Shown piece by piece: positions 7,838 through 15,501 of a DNA stretch of 57,279 nt. Made by a program: the position numbers and the translations under genes. Position 1 is the first letter of the stretch; each line of letters opens with the position of its first letter. The notes under the pieces are model-generated. The model worked only from the letters and a program-made list of their open reading frames with translations, had not been told where the DNA came from and searched no databases. The stretch is from positions 1 through 57,279 of the IMG/VR virus record IMGVR_UViG_3300032265_001645; one strand, written 5' to 3'. Source of the DNA: a virus.

Positions 7838-8032
7838 TTACTTGGATGCGCCAATTCCAAAAGCTGAGTCCTTTGGATTCAATGCACGAAGAAGCGGTCC
7901 AGCAATAGATGCAATAGCCGCACTTGCGAGCGCCTTACCATCGTGATTGCCTGCCATGTAAAGTGCTAGAACCGCTGAGACGGCAGTGCGAGCATATGAA
8001 GCTGCTACTGCTTGGATTGCCTTTGTATTCAT
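7838..8032 (-). CDS. Holin-like small membrane protein
   Basis: 64 residues. Two hydrophobic stretches (about 9-27 and 32-51) are separated by a short polar turn with NHDGK. The size, topology and position next to the CHAP endolysin fit a phage holin, which oligomerises in the membrane at a set time so that the lysin reaches the wall. It resembles the N-terminal part of the plus-strand 94-residue protein at 10770-11054. The terminator follows at once. Confidence 0.6.
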   Translation of the reverse strand: MNTKAIQAVAASYARTAVSAVLALYMAGNHDGKALASAAIASIAGPLLRALNPKDSAFGIGASK

Positions 8033-8067
8033 TTTTCCTCTTTCGATAGGGTAGTTATATCTTACAC

Positions 8068-8562
8068 CTAAACTACAGGATATTTTGGCCGGGCAATGCC
8101 CATTACCAAGGAGTAAGCGCGGTGACGAACAAATACACCGTCTCCATTGGCCTGGGAACCACCGGTATGAGATTCGCCTGAGGTGTTTCCTTCTACGGTG
8201 GTTAGGGTTCCCTTACCATCGTTTGATACGACGATACCAACATGTTCTGCTGTATGGACGTCAGCATCAAAATTAAAAAATACGATATCCCCGGCCTGCG
8301 CTTTACCTACTGGGACAATTTGATTATTCTTTTGAAACCATGCAAAGCCTGCATTGCAAGCTGCAAAACCTTTTTTTGTAGAAGCAGCTACTAGTGGCGC
8401 AAGCCCTGCTTCGTCAAAGCATTTAGATACAAACATTGCGCACCAAGGTTGGTGGTTCATTCCGTACCAAATACCAAATACTGTGTCGTTATTTGTTCCT
8501 TCTTTGTAAGCCTGATCAGCGTACTTCTTTGCTGTGGCTACAACCGTTGCTGCGTTGGCCAT
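8068..8562 (-). CDS. CHAP-domain endolysin
   Basis: 164 residues, a single CHAP (NlpC/P60-like cysteine peptidase/amidase) domain without a separate wall-binding domain. The catalytic Cys is in WCAMF (C41), the His in EHVGIV (H107) and the third polar residue in VEGNT (E124/N126). The enzyme cuts peptide or amide bonds of peptidoglycan to release virions. GAGGAG sits upstream of the ATG, and the 5' end overlaps the membrane-protein gene by 25 nt. Together with the holin-like gene it forms a lysis cassette ending at the terminator. Confidence 0.85.
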   Translation of the reverse strand: MANAATVVATAKKYADQAYKEGTNNDTVFGIWYGMNHQPWCAMFVSKCFDEAGLAPLVAASTKKGFAACNAGFAWFQKNNQIVPVGKAQAGDIVFFNFDADVHTAEHVGIVVSNDGKGTLTTVEGNTSGESHTGGSQANGDGVFVRHRAYSLVMGIARPKYPVV

Positions 8563-8870
8563 GAGTGCTCCTCAATATGTTGTTCAAATTTTCCTTCAAG
8601 CTTTGAAACAGTTTGACCAATTTCTACTTGGCCTGCTCTTAGCTCTTGGACTAGTGGTAATATCTGTAACTTTACCACATCTACTAGGGAGCTGCCACCA
8701 TTGTGTCGAAGCTCTATAGAGGCTTCTGCCATAGCTTCTTTAGTTTTTAGCCTGTTTTCTTCTACTACGTGCTGGATTGCTTTCTTTAACACGAACCACA
8801 AACCTCCCCCGATACCGGCAGTTACAAAAAAATAAGAGTAAACAATTGTTGCCCAGTCAGAAGCGGTCAT
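8538..8870 (-). CDS. Membrane protein with coiled coil (DUF2746-like), lysis cassette
   Basis: 110 residues from ATG 8870, chosen because GGAGAACTTA precedes it; a GTG at 8903 would add 11 residues. One transmembrane helix (YSYFFVTAGIGGGLWFVL, about 11-29) is followed by a long charged helix. This shape matches the DUF2746-type proteins common beside actinophage lysins. It may anchor or time lysis. It is the first gene left of the divergent intergenic region 8871-8966. Confidence 0.6.
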   Translation of the reverse strand: MTASDWATIVYSYFFVTAGIGGGLWFVLKKAIQHVVEENRLKTKEAMAEASIELRHNGGSSLVDVVKLQILPLVQELRAGQVEIGQTVSKLEGKFEQHIEEHSWPTQQRL

Positions 8871-8966
8871 TAAGTTCTCCGGGGTTTGTAGGTACAGTGA
8901 CACTAATATGCCCTTAATAATACACCTTGTAATGCTAAACTCATGTACTGACAGAAGGAGACTTAG
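8871..8966. promoter_or_regulatory. Divergent intergenic region
   Basis: 96 bases separate the minus-strand lysis genes from the only plus-strand block. Both directions must start transcription here or read through. AT-rich stretches such as CTAATATG and TTAATAATAC could serve as -10 elements, but I cannot assign -35/-10 pairs with confidence. AAGGAG at 8955-8960 is the ribosome site of the plus-strand gene. Confidence 0.45.
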
Positions 8967-10598
8967 ATAAAAGCACTGCGCCTACTCGCAGCATTATCCG
9001 TCGCACTATTCGCAGCATTCTATCCAGTACTAATTGTATCAACAGCATTTGGTGATGAGCCAACACTTTCTGCACCCACAAATCTTCAAGCTGAAGTAAG
9101 TGATGGCGCAGTTAAACTTGAATGGGAACCGCCAAAAACGGGAGATGTAGGTAGATACGCTATCTTCTTTATGTGCCCAACCAGTACTGATGGGTGTGGA
9201 AATGGGTACGCAATTTCTACCGGAAATGGTGGAGATCAACAATCTTTAAAGACAAAGATGACAATACCTGTAGAGCTATTGAACTCTATAGTTCCAAATG
9301 CAACTACTTGGTCTTTTGAAATTCGTGCAGACAATGATGTAACACAGGTTTATTCTGCATTTTCAAATTTAGCTACGATTAGTCTTGGCCGTCCAGTTCT
9401 TCCCAAACCAACTCAAATCCCCACTCCCACGCCAAGTCCTCAGCCAACTCAATCACCAACTCTAACAAGTGATCCGAGTCCTTCTGCAAGCGCTTCACCC
9501 GAGGCATCGCCGACAAGTAGCCCAACACCAAGCCCGAGCCCAAGCCCAGAACCAACACAGCAACCAACACCATCTCCTAGTCCTTCCGCTTCAGTAGAAC
9601 CCACACCGCAAACAACACCGTCCCCCACACCGGGGCCAGTACAACCACCGGTATTAGATACCACAACAGTGACCACTTCTCCATCAGATAATCCTACTCC
9701 TGCTCCTCAACCTACAACTCCACCAGTGGACCCTGCCCCAACAAGTCCTGCTCCTGAGCCTGCTCCACGGCCGGAGCCTGTAGTTCAGCCACCTGCTGTA
9801 GAACCTGCGCCGCAACCTGCGCCAGAGCCTGAGCCTGCCCCTGCGCTAGAACCTCAGCCCGAGCCCGCTCCCGCTCCCGATCCAGCCCCTGCACCAGACC
9901 CAGCTCCTGCACCTGCCCCAGACCCACAACCTGAGCCAGCTCCTGGGCCCGAGCCAGCGCCAGACCCAGCACCCGCATCTGATCCTCAGCCTGCTCCCGC
10001 ACCAGATCCTGCGCCTGCGCCAGAGCCTGCACCAGAACCTGCACCTGCTCCCGAACCTTTACCTGCTCCTGATCCTGCACCTGAACCTCCTGTTGTAGAT
10101 GGGCTAATACCTAATAGCCCTAACCAATTACCAGAGGATACACCTAAAGAAGCGCCAAACGAACTGCTGATACCGCACATACAGGAAGATAAACCCGGTG
10201 TAGAAAACGGTGGTATTGAATTCTTCGGTACTAAAAGTCAACCGCAGGTAATTCAAGAGGATGGAACTTTGACCCCACCACCGCCACCACCTGGTTCAGG
10301 CTTACCTATTCCACCGGATGCAATTACAATTACGGACACATTTATAGGACAACCAGGCGGAACAACATTTAACGCACCAGACGTTGCCGTACCAATCGTA
10401 GAAACACCTGTAGAACTACCAGCAGCGCTTGACGCTATCCCTGGTGCAGGTGCTGCGATTCAATCACTAAACCATGCGTATGTTGCTTTGGCAAACATAG
10501 GCAATGACATGTCCCCAGTTACACGTAAAAAAGCTAAAAAGATTCTAGTAGCCACAATTGTTGCCTCTGGAATTTCACAACTAAGAAGGAGATTCTAA
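8967..10598 (+). CDS. Secreted FN3 + proline-rich repeat protein, apparent ATA start
   Basis: About 543 residues. A conventional ATG occurs only at 9171, in the middle of a fibronectin type III-like domain. The frame is open upstream to a TAG at 8964-8966, and the first codon after it is ATA (8967), six bases behind AAGGAG. Read from there, the product opens with KALRLLAALSVALFAAF, a signal-peptide-like segment ending near STAFG, then an FN3-like domain (about 35-130) with NLQAEV, VKLEWEPP and YAIFF. Residues about 130-400 are Pro/Ala/Glu/Ser repeats, and the C-terminus is basic with a short hydrophobic run. It is probably exported and wall-spanning. ATA may be a rare start codon or a changed ATG. 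Confidence 0.65.
   Translation: MKALRLLAALSVALFAAFYPVLIVSTAFGDEPTLSAPTNLQAEVSDGAVKLEWEPPKTGDVGRYAIFFMCPTSTDGCGNGYAISTGNGGDQQSLKTKMTIPVELLNSIVPNATTWSFEIRADNDVTQVYSAFSNLATISLGRPVLPKPTQIPTPTPSPQPTQSPTLTSDPSPSASASPEASPTSSPTPSPSPSPEPTQQPTPSPSPSASVEPTPQTTPSPTPGPVQPPVLDTTTVTTSPSDNPTPAPQPTTPPVDPAPTSPAPEPAPRPEPVVQPPAVEPAPQPAPEPEPAPALEPQPEPAPAPDPAPAPDPAPAPAPDPQPEPAPGPEPAPDPAPASDPQPAPAPDPAPAPEPAPEPAPAPEPLPAPDPAPEPPVVDGLIPNSPNQLPEDTPKEAPNELLIPHIQEDKPGVENGGIEFFGTKSQPQVIQEDGTLTPPPPPPGSGLPIPPDAITITDTFIGQPGGTTFNAPDVAVPIVETPVELPAALDAIPGAGAAIQSLNHAYVALANIGNDMSPVTRKKAKKILVATIVASGISQLRRRF
9412..10092 (+). repeat. Low-complexity Pro-rich coding repeats (PSP, PEP, PAP, PDP)
   Basis: First a PTPSP/PSPSP section, then a long PAPDP/PEPAP section, both encoded by degenerate CCN-GCN-CCN-GAN codons. 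Such rods keep domains apart on the cell surface. The varied codons argue against recent simple slippage. The opposite-strand frames here are artefacts. Confidence 0.85.
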
Positions 10599-10777
10599 TG
10601 AAAGGCATCTTGCAAGATTTAGCTAACCAAATTTGGACCTTTGTAGGTTTATTTGCTGCATGGTTGGTATTAACTGGTAGCGCTAAAACTGTGGTTGGAG
10701 ACGCAATCCTCATTTCTATCTTTTTATGGATAGCCACCTACCGTCTACGTAACCCTAAGGATAAAAAAGATGAATAG
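10598..10777 (+). CDS. 59-residue two-helix membrane protein
   Basis: TAATG at 10596-10600 couples it to the FN3 gene, and an AAGGAG-type site lies before the ATG. Two hydrophobic segments (about 12-27 and 32-48) are followed by a basic-acidic tail RNPKDKKDE. The stop overlaps the start of the next gene. Size and topology resemble small phage membrane proteins such as holins; function unproven. Confidence 0.75.
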   Translation: MKGILQDLANQIWTFVGLFAAWLVLTGSAKTVVGDAILISIFLWIATYRLRNPKDKKDE

Positions 10778-11054
10778 AGTAACTAATACAATTGCTCGCA
10801 TATTTGCAGTATTTGCTGCTTCAGGATTATCAGTAATTGGTGCTGGAGCTTTAGCTGGTGTTTCAACTATGAAGGCTGTAACTATCGCTGGAATTACAGG
10901 GGTAGCTACTGTTGTAGAACGACTAGCCCGTTCATTCCTAGATGATGGCAAACTTGATAAGTTTGAAATTGATGCAGCTTTTTCTCAAATAGACAGTAAG
11001 TCTTTAACAGAAGAAGACATAATTCTAGAGAAGAAAAAGTATTCTAAAGCTTAA
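10770..11054 (+). CDS. Holin-like membrane protein with charged C-terminal tail
   Basis: 94 residues. Two hydrophobic segments (about 8-30 and 34-50) come before RLARSFLDDGKLDKFEIDAAF, a part that resembles the second half of an EF-hand loop. The C-terminus is charged. It resembles the minus-strand holin-like protein at 7838-8032 in its helix pair and DGK turn. It is the last gene of the plus-strand block and shares TTAA with the stop of the facing phosphoesterase gene. Confidence 0.6.
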   Translation: MNRVTNTIARIFAVFAASGLSVIGAGALAGVSTMKAVTIAGITGVATVVERLARSFLDDGKLDKFEIDAAFSQIDSKSLTEEDIILEKKKYSKA

Positions 11055-12229
11055 CGATCGTTATGGCCACCAAGAACTACTAGTTCACGACGTGGGTCAA
11101 AGCCATCACCAAGAACCATAGATACAATGCCGGGAGCACTCTCAAGCCCAGACTTATCTCTAAACCAAGCTGAACCGTTGTCCATTGCAGGGTTTTGAAT
11201 AAATAAACGTGGTCCTACGCTCTTGGCGTAGTAGTGGTGGTAATGACCAACGTTTAGTATGTCGGCATTTGCAACAGCGCAACGTCCCATGGATTGTCCT
11301 CCCCACCACTTGACCATGTCTCGTGATTGGTGGCCATGTGCCATACCAAATAACACACCGCTTAGATTTACTGCAATAGTGCTGTCATCTGAAGCTGGGT
11401 ATCTAAACTCTACTCGTTCTTTTAAGAAATCATTTTCTTGACAGATATCTTCTACTTGAGACACGACCTCTATCTGCCATGAATCTTCGGGACGACCCAC
11501 TAAGAATCTCTGAACTTCGTCGTGGTTTCCTGGAACTACAGGGACAATAATTTTATTAGCTAAAGGTGCCATGGCTTTAATTTGAGCAAGAAGCATTCTG
11601 CGCCCTACACGGACTTGCTCTGATACGCCAATATCATGGCGACCCATTACTTTACCTTTTTGACTTGTCATACCCTCAATACAGTCGCCAAGCTGAGGTA
11701 ATGCTATCTGACCAATATCATACTTCTTTGAAAGATATTTATGATGCTCTACAGCCTCATCTAATGAACGAAGAACACGATCAATAATTAACGGAGTATC
11801 GTCTTTTCCATATTGAGTATCACCAATGCTGTATACGGCCGTAAGGTCGCCATTAAACTCTGAAACTTTTCCCGGTTTCCATTTAGAAACTGTATCTAGT
11901 AACTGCTCTAAATCATAATCTTTTTCAGTACTACCGTGTACTGGAACCACATTAACTCTAAAAGACTCTAACCAATCCCCATTAAATGTTTGCCAACGAG
12001 AACGGCGATGAGATACTACTGCCCACTCTGCCGGATTTAAATTTGCTTCACGAAGTATGTCTTCTGCACCGGGTGTATTGCCGTCTGGACGAGGCGTTGA
12101 AACTACAAAACCGCCATCTGTTCCAATCTCAGAACGCGGGCGCCAGGCATCCGGAATACTTTTATTTACTTTATCTGATCCTTGATTGCCAGATTGAATT
12201 ATAGAATCATACTCATCTGCTAGGGACAT
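11051..12229 (-). CDS. Calcineurin-like metallophosphoesterase
   Basis: 392 residues from ATG 12229, which has GGAG seven bases upstream; ATG 12235 lies too close to that site. The metal-binding motifs are in order: GDTQ near 135, GDCIEG near 181, PGNHD near 233, HGH near 300 and GHYHH near 330, as in Mre11/SbcD-type nucleases and phosphodiesterases. It has an extra N-terminal region of about 120 residues. In phages such proteins are often annotated as DNA double-strand-break nucleases; here it lies at the end of the replication-recombination gene run, which agrees with a DNA role. Confidence 0.8.
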   Translation of the reverse strand: MSLADEYDSIIQSGNQGSDKVNKSIPDAWRPRSEIGTDGGFVVSTPRPDGNTPGAEDILREANLNPAEWAVVSHRRSRWQTFNGDWLESFRVNVVPVHGSTEKDYDLEQLLDTVSKWKPGKVSEFNGDLTAVYSIGDTQYGKDDTPLIIDRVLRSLDEAVEHHKYLSKKYDIGQIALPQLGDCIEGMTSQKGKVMGRHDIGVSEQVRVGRRMLLAQIKAMAPLANKIIVPVVPGNHDEVQRFLVGRPEDSWQIEVVSQVEDICQENDFLKERVEFRYPASDDSTIAVNLSGVLFGMAHGHQSRDMVKWWGGQSMGRCAVANADILNVGHYHHYYAKSVGPRLFIQNPAMDNGSAWFRDKSGLESAPGIVSMVLGDGFDPRRELVVLGGHNDR

Positions 12230-12453
12230 CCGCATTCTCCGTTTCGGTGTGTAAGCAGAGATGTTAGGCCAAAGGTTGCCCCTGCTTTTTGATACAACTT
12301 AAATAAACTTCTAGTTGAAAAGTCTACATCATTAATTGATGTGGTAAACGCTGCCCTATCGTTGTCGGTCAAAGAAACAGACCACTGACCTACTACGCAA
12401 TGATTATTAATTTTGCTTCTATCTTTAGCTTCTGCATAAAGATCGTCTAACAT
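12220..12453 (-). CDS. Conserved-looking 77-residue phage protein
   Basis: A strong AAGGAGGGG precedes the ATG. The pattern CVVGQWSVSL, then D-D-F, then LFKLYQKAGATFGL and HRNGECGC looks like a small phage family with a helical core and C-terminal Cys, perhaps a helix-turn-helix protein. It overlaps the phosphoesterase gene by 10 nt. No certain family. Confidence 0.65.
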   Translation of the reverse strand: MLDDLYAEAKDRSKINNHCVVGQWSVSLTDNDRAAFTTSINDVDFSTRSLFKLYQKAGATFGLTSLLTHRNGECGCP

Positions 12454-12472
12454 GTTGCCCCTCCTTGGACTT

Positions 12473-12503
12473 TATGTAGGGCCCCGTTAAGGGACCCTAC
12501 ATA
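12473..12503 (-). promoter_or_regulatory. Strong hairpin between two small genes
   Basis: TATGTAGGG (12473-12481) pairs perfectly with CCCTACATA (12495-12503), and the loop contains a further CCC/GGG pair. On the minus strand it follows the 99-residue gene and precedes the 77-residue gene. No T-run follows, so it is either a weak terminator or an RNA-stability/leader hairpin. Confidence 0.5.
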
Positions 12504-12518
12504 CAAGCCTACACTACT

Positions 12519-12818
12519 TTAGTAAGAAGTGCTCATTCCTTCGCCGAAGCTATCAACACTTCGTTTAATTGCTGGGTTCATTACACGACCATTTGCCTGT
12601 GTTGAACCGGCAGCTGGATCGGTTTGCTTCATGTATGTAGCTTTAATTGTATGGGCAGCGCCGTCTTTATCGGGAGCTGACATACCCTTTTTACCCATTG
12701 GTTGAGCATATGGGTCTACTGACTTTGAACTTTTCTTAGGAACAAGTGTTCCCGCCTTGGGTGAGGCTGAAGGTGAAGAGAACTTCGCTCCTTCTTTACC
12801 CATTGTTTGACGTGCCAT
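12519..12818 (-). CDS. Basic Ser/Gly-rich 99-residue protein with AHTIK motif
   Basis: Starts MARQTMGKEG behind AAGGAAG. Rich in Lys, Ser, Gly and Pro, likely disordered. AHTIKATYMKQTDP is shared in pattern with the protein at 4482-5048 (AHTIKINQLDP), linking this gene to the basic-protein run in the left arm. Function unknown. Confidence 0.65.
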   Translation of the reverse strand: MARQTMGKEGAKFSSPSASPKAGTLVPKKSSKSVDPYAQPMGKKGMSAPDKDGAAHTIKATYMKQTDPAAGSTQANGRVMNPAIKRSVDSFGEGMSTSY

Positions 12819-12866
12819 AGTTTTTACTTCCTTAAGGTTGAGTTGAGATCTCGGTGTAAGGATACG

Positions 12867-13139
12867 TTAGATACCGAAGATTGTAAAGACAATCGCCGAG
12901 ATTTGGCCGTCTCTTGAGTCAACTGTGGTAAATCCAGGAATGCAGGCCAACCTCATTCCTCGAGGGGCAACGTAGCCGCTAGCAATAGCAATAGCTTTAA
13001 CAGCTTGGTTTACAGCAGAGGCGCCTACAGCGCGTACTTTAACTTGTGGGGATTCATAGAGGGCATGAGCAATGGCTGAGCCTACTGATTGGGCATTTGA
13101 TCCAGCGCCAACGCGCAGGAATTTTTCTTCTTCTGTCAA
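12867..13139 (-). CDS. SpoVS-like (stage V sporulation protein S) protein
   Basis: 90 residues from TTG 13139, with AAGGA seven bases upstream. The sequence follows SpoVS over its length: V-GAGSNAQSVGSAIAHAL, RAVGASAVNQAVKAIAIAS (37-54), GYVAPRGMRL and CIPGFTTVD (66-74). SpoVS is an Alba-like fold protein linked to sporulation timing in Bacillus and also present in many non-sporulating bacteria; it is thought to bind nucleic acid. In a phage it may redirect host development or gene expression (inference). It lies alone between two gaps of 48 and 87 bases. Confidence 0.85.
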   Translation of the reverse strand: MTEEEKFLRVGAGSNAQSVGSAIAHALYESPQVKVRAVGASAVNQAVKAIAIASGYVAPRGMRLACIPGFTTVDSRDGQISAIVFTIFGI

Positions 13140-13226
13140 TTTGTAGTCCTTTGGGTTCGATTTATAGTGATGCCCTCGGAACTAAGTATTACTGGTTTTC
13201 CCCGTATTTAGGGTCTAAAGGTGTAT

Positions 13227-13811
13227 CTACTTGCCAGTATAAGTTCCTTCTCGAAACTTTGGATCGTTTAATTTAGTTACTATCTCTTTTTCGTATGCGG
13301 TATCTGCCCTACCTGAGGCTATTCTAGCTAAACCATAAGAGTCTGCGGCATTGTCATCCGTGAATTCTATTCCCCATTTTTTAAACACATTTAAAAGTAT
13401 TTGATTCTTGTTAATTCCCGTACCTTTGCCGGTTATATACTTCTTTACCATTGAGGGGGAAACGATTAAGGGGTACTTTGCTTTACCATAATAACAAAAA
13501 CAAGCAATCTCCATTTTAGTCATAGCCCCAACTTCTCCGGCCATATGAGCCATCGTAGAAGAGTAGGCGTAGCCTTCCATAGCTGAATCAAGGATTACAT
13601 ATACCTCAAGAACGTGCTCTCCAAAAAATAAAGCAATATCTCGTAACCGATCAACTCCGCGTAGGGGTGATGAATAAACCCAAGTTTTATATCGCAAACC
13701 ATCTTCACTAATAACGGTTACGCCAAAATGAGTTAAGGACTGGTCGACACCTAAGTAAACCTTTTCGTTATCTTCTATTCCACCATCAAATACTAAAGTT
13801 TTTGATTTCAT
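13227..13811 (-). CDS. RuvC-like Holliday junction resolvase
   Basis: 194 residues. The RNase H-fold acidic residues are visible: LGVDQS (D23), MEGYA (E79), and DDNAADSYGLA (D153 and D157). It would cut branched DNA made during phage recombination and replication and before packaging. It overlaps the gene upstream by 4 nt, in a block with RecA, a Cas4-like nuclease and a PD-(D/E)xK nuclease, which makes a coherent recombination set. Confidence 0.8.
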   Translation of the reverse strand: MKSKTLVFDGGIEDNEKVYLGVDQSLTHFGVTVISEDGLRYKTWVYSSPLRGVDRLRDIALFFGEHVLEVYVILDSAMEGYAYSSTMAHMAGEVGAMTKMEIACFCYYGKAKYPLIVSPSMVKKYITGKGTGINKNQILLNVFKKWGIEFTDDNAADSYGLARIASGRADTAYEKEIVTKLNDPKFREGTYTGK

Positions 13812-14302
13812 GTTGTAAATTTACGTTGACGAGAGCGCATTCCCCCATCAGAAGTGCGACGAGTAAGTTCACGAGATACAAGCGCGGCATCTCGCTCTAC
13901 ATTCTCCATACGTGCCTCTATAAGCTTACGAAAAGCATACTTAGTATCTAACTCTTTTGAAAGCTTTTGTATTTCGGGAGAGGCTGCAATAGTGGCTTTA
14001 ACTAGGGTGACGGTTGTTCCTTTTGCTCCGGTCCAGTTACTAAGGATTGCGGTAGCCTCTGCATTATCTAATGCGCGTTGCGCTTCTCTCTCATCTATGA
14101 CAGAAACAGCAAATAATCCTGATGCGTGGTCATTCCACTGAGTAAGCTGAACAAATAGATCCATAAGTGCCGGGTCGTCTAGCTCAGTTATATCTCTTGG
14201 TAAACTTGGAATCTCATAGTTAGGTTTTTTAGGTAAACTAAATCCGCCTTCTGAAAGCGTTGCGATTGCTTCTTGGCTTAACCCAACCTTACTTGATGTC
14301 AT
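13808..14302 (-). CDS. Hypothetical protein in the recombination block
   Basis: 164 residues from ATG 14302, which has GGGGGG nine bases upstream; ATGs at 14308 and 14338 are alternatives. Mostly helical, with a long charged helix (SPEIQKLSKELDTKYAFRKL) and a basic C-terminus RSRQRKF. It overlaps both neighbours. A helper of the adjoining nuclease or recombinase is possible, but no family was recognised. Confidence 0.6.
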   Translation of the reverse strand: MTSSKVGLSQEAIATLSEGGFSLPKKPNYEIPSLPRDITELDDPALMDLFVQLTQWNDHASGLFAVSVIDEREAQRALDNAEATAILSNWTGAKGTTVTLVKATIAASPEIQKLSKELDTKYAFRKLIEARMENVERDAALVSRELTRRTSDGGMRSRQRKFTT

Positions 14303-15179
14303 TAGCATCTTCCCCCCTAAATGGTTTGCAACGAGCACATCCTAGCACAGCATCAATGGTGCAAACTGGTGGGCGCTCGTTCTCTACGGCCCACACTACA
14401 TCTAAGGCCGCTTCAAAGTAAGGCTTTGAGAACTCTGGATCATACGTTACAGAAAACTCTTTATAGTCCTGATTAGATTTAAGTTCGTACATGAAGACTA
14501 TCTCATTAGGTGCTGAGGGTAAAGTACCTTCTTCAGCCATGATGTGGCACAAATGCAGGTAAACCTGTCCTTGAAGTTGATGAGTTCTAAAAGGCTGGCG
14601 TATATTTCTCCAAGCTGTATCTAGATCATTACTCCCACCAAATAATCCTGGAGCCTCTATGCGTATAGTTCCGGCACCAATTGTTTTAATTTCAATTAAA
14701 AAATCTTCCCCTAAACCTTTAACCCAACCATCAGAGTGCCCTGACATGCGGTGTTTAGCGCTGTACAAGGGCACTTCTTCATACTCAAGATCGCGTAAAG
14801 CTATGCCACGGACATCTTTAGAAGTAGCCCAGGTGTAGTCCCCCGTGCGATGGTTGTGCCACTTACCAAATAAAACACCCATCTCACGGAGATAGCCCTG
14901 CCACTTTGCATGAGCCCCGTGCCCTGTGTCAAAAATAGACTGAAGGCGAAGGGTGGGCCGCTCTCGAGTCTCTATGTAATTACCATTAAGAGCATGATAG
15001 GCTGCGAGAGCGCACCACTCGGGTTTAATAATATCAGAAGGATGTAGAACAGTCTGACTGCGCTCTTCAAAAGGTTTTGATAGAATGTGGCGCTCAATTT
15101 CGCCCATCAAGCGAGTATCTCTCTTTTTAGTTTCTAAGTAATTCTTTAACTTGATACTAGATACTGCTTTTTCTCTCAA
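14289..15179 (-). CDS. Cas4/RecB-like PD-(D/E)xK nuclease with Fe-S-type Cys set
   Basis: 296 residues from TTG 15179 behind GGAG. The RecB nuclease motifs are present: GHGAH (H90), SGHSDGW (D150), LIEIKT (E163-x-K165) and QLQGQVYLHL. C56 and the C-terminal C273, C281 and C284 match the four-Cys iron-sulfur arrangement of Cas4 and AddB-type nucleases. It likely resects DNA ends 5' to 3' or processes them for recombination alongside RecA. There is no CRISPR array or cas1 in the window, so a CRISPR role is unlikely. Confidence 0.8.
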   Translation of the reverse strand: MREKAVSSIKLKNYLETKKRDTRLMGEIERHILSKPFEERSQTVLHPSDIIKPEWCALAAYHALNGNYIETRERPTLRLQSIFDTGHGAHAKWQGYLREMGVLFGKWHNHRTGDYTWATSKDVRGIALRDLEYEEVPLYSAKHRMSGHSDGWVKGLGEDFLIEIKTIGAGTIRIEAPGLFGGSNDLDTAWRNIRQPFRTHQLQGQVYLHLCHIMAEEGTLPSAPNEIVFMYELKSNQDYKEFSVTYDPEFSKPYFEAALDVVWAVENERPPVCTIDAVLGCARCKPFRGEDANDIK

Positions 15180-15180
15180 T

Positions 15181-15501
15181 TTAAAACTCCTTGTTTTTGG
15201 CCAGCCATTGGTCTAGTGTTAATCCTTGTTTAGTATACTTCCTTTTAAGCGCATTGCGCTCTCTGTGACTCATACCGCCAAAGATTCCGTGAAGCTCATC
15301 GTTTTTTATTGCTTCTTTTAAACATTTATCTTTTACTGGGCATGCGGGTCTTCCATCCCGCCCATAGCAAATAGCCTTTGCAGCATCTGCTATAGGCTTG
15401 TATAAAGCTTTGTCTCGGGGAGGAAAGAACATTTCTGTGTCTTCACCTTTGCACTTAGCCTCATATCGCCAAGACCAAGATACTGTGTCTTTTTCGTACA
15501 A
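15181..15501 (-). CDS. WhiB-family Fe-S regulator with expanded Cys spacing
   Basis: 106 residues from TTG 15501 behind GAGGTG. WhiB features: WRYEAKC (C17), FFPPRD, then C45, C54, C60, then GIFGG (72-76) and a basic C-terminal helix. Canonical WhiB proteins have C-x2-C-x5-C in the middle; here it is C45-x8-C54-x5-C60, an insertion of six residues (YGRDGRPA region). WhiB proteins bind [4Fe-4S], partner sigma factors and are restricted to Actinobacteria and their phages. The loop change may alter cluster stability. Confidence 0.85.
   Translation of the reverse strand: MYEKDTVSWSWRYEAKCKGEDTEMFFPPRDKALYKPIADAAKAICYGRDGRPACPVKDKCLKEAIKNDELHGIFGGMSHRERNALKRKYTKQGLTLDQWLAKNKEF

Noticed and set aside
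9379-10180. Several minus-strand frames in the Pro-rich region
   Set aside because: They are Gly/Val/Gln-rich by-products of the CCN-GCN repeat on the plus strand.
14289-15179. A CRISPR-related role for the Cas4-like nuclease
   Set aside because: No repeats or cas1/cas2 are visible, and it is located with RecA and RuvC-like genes, so a recombination role is more likely.
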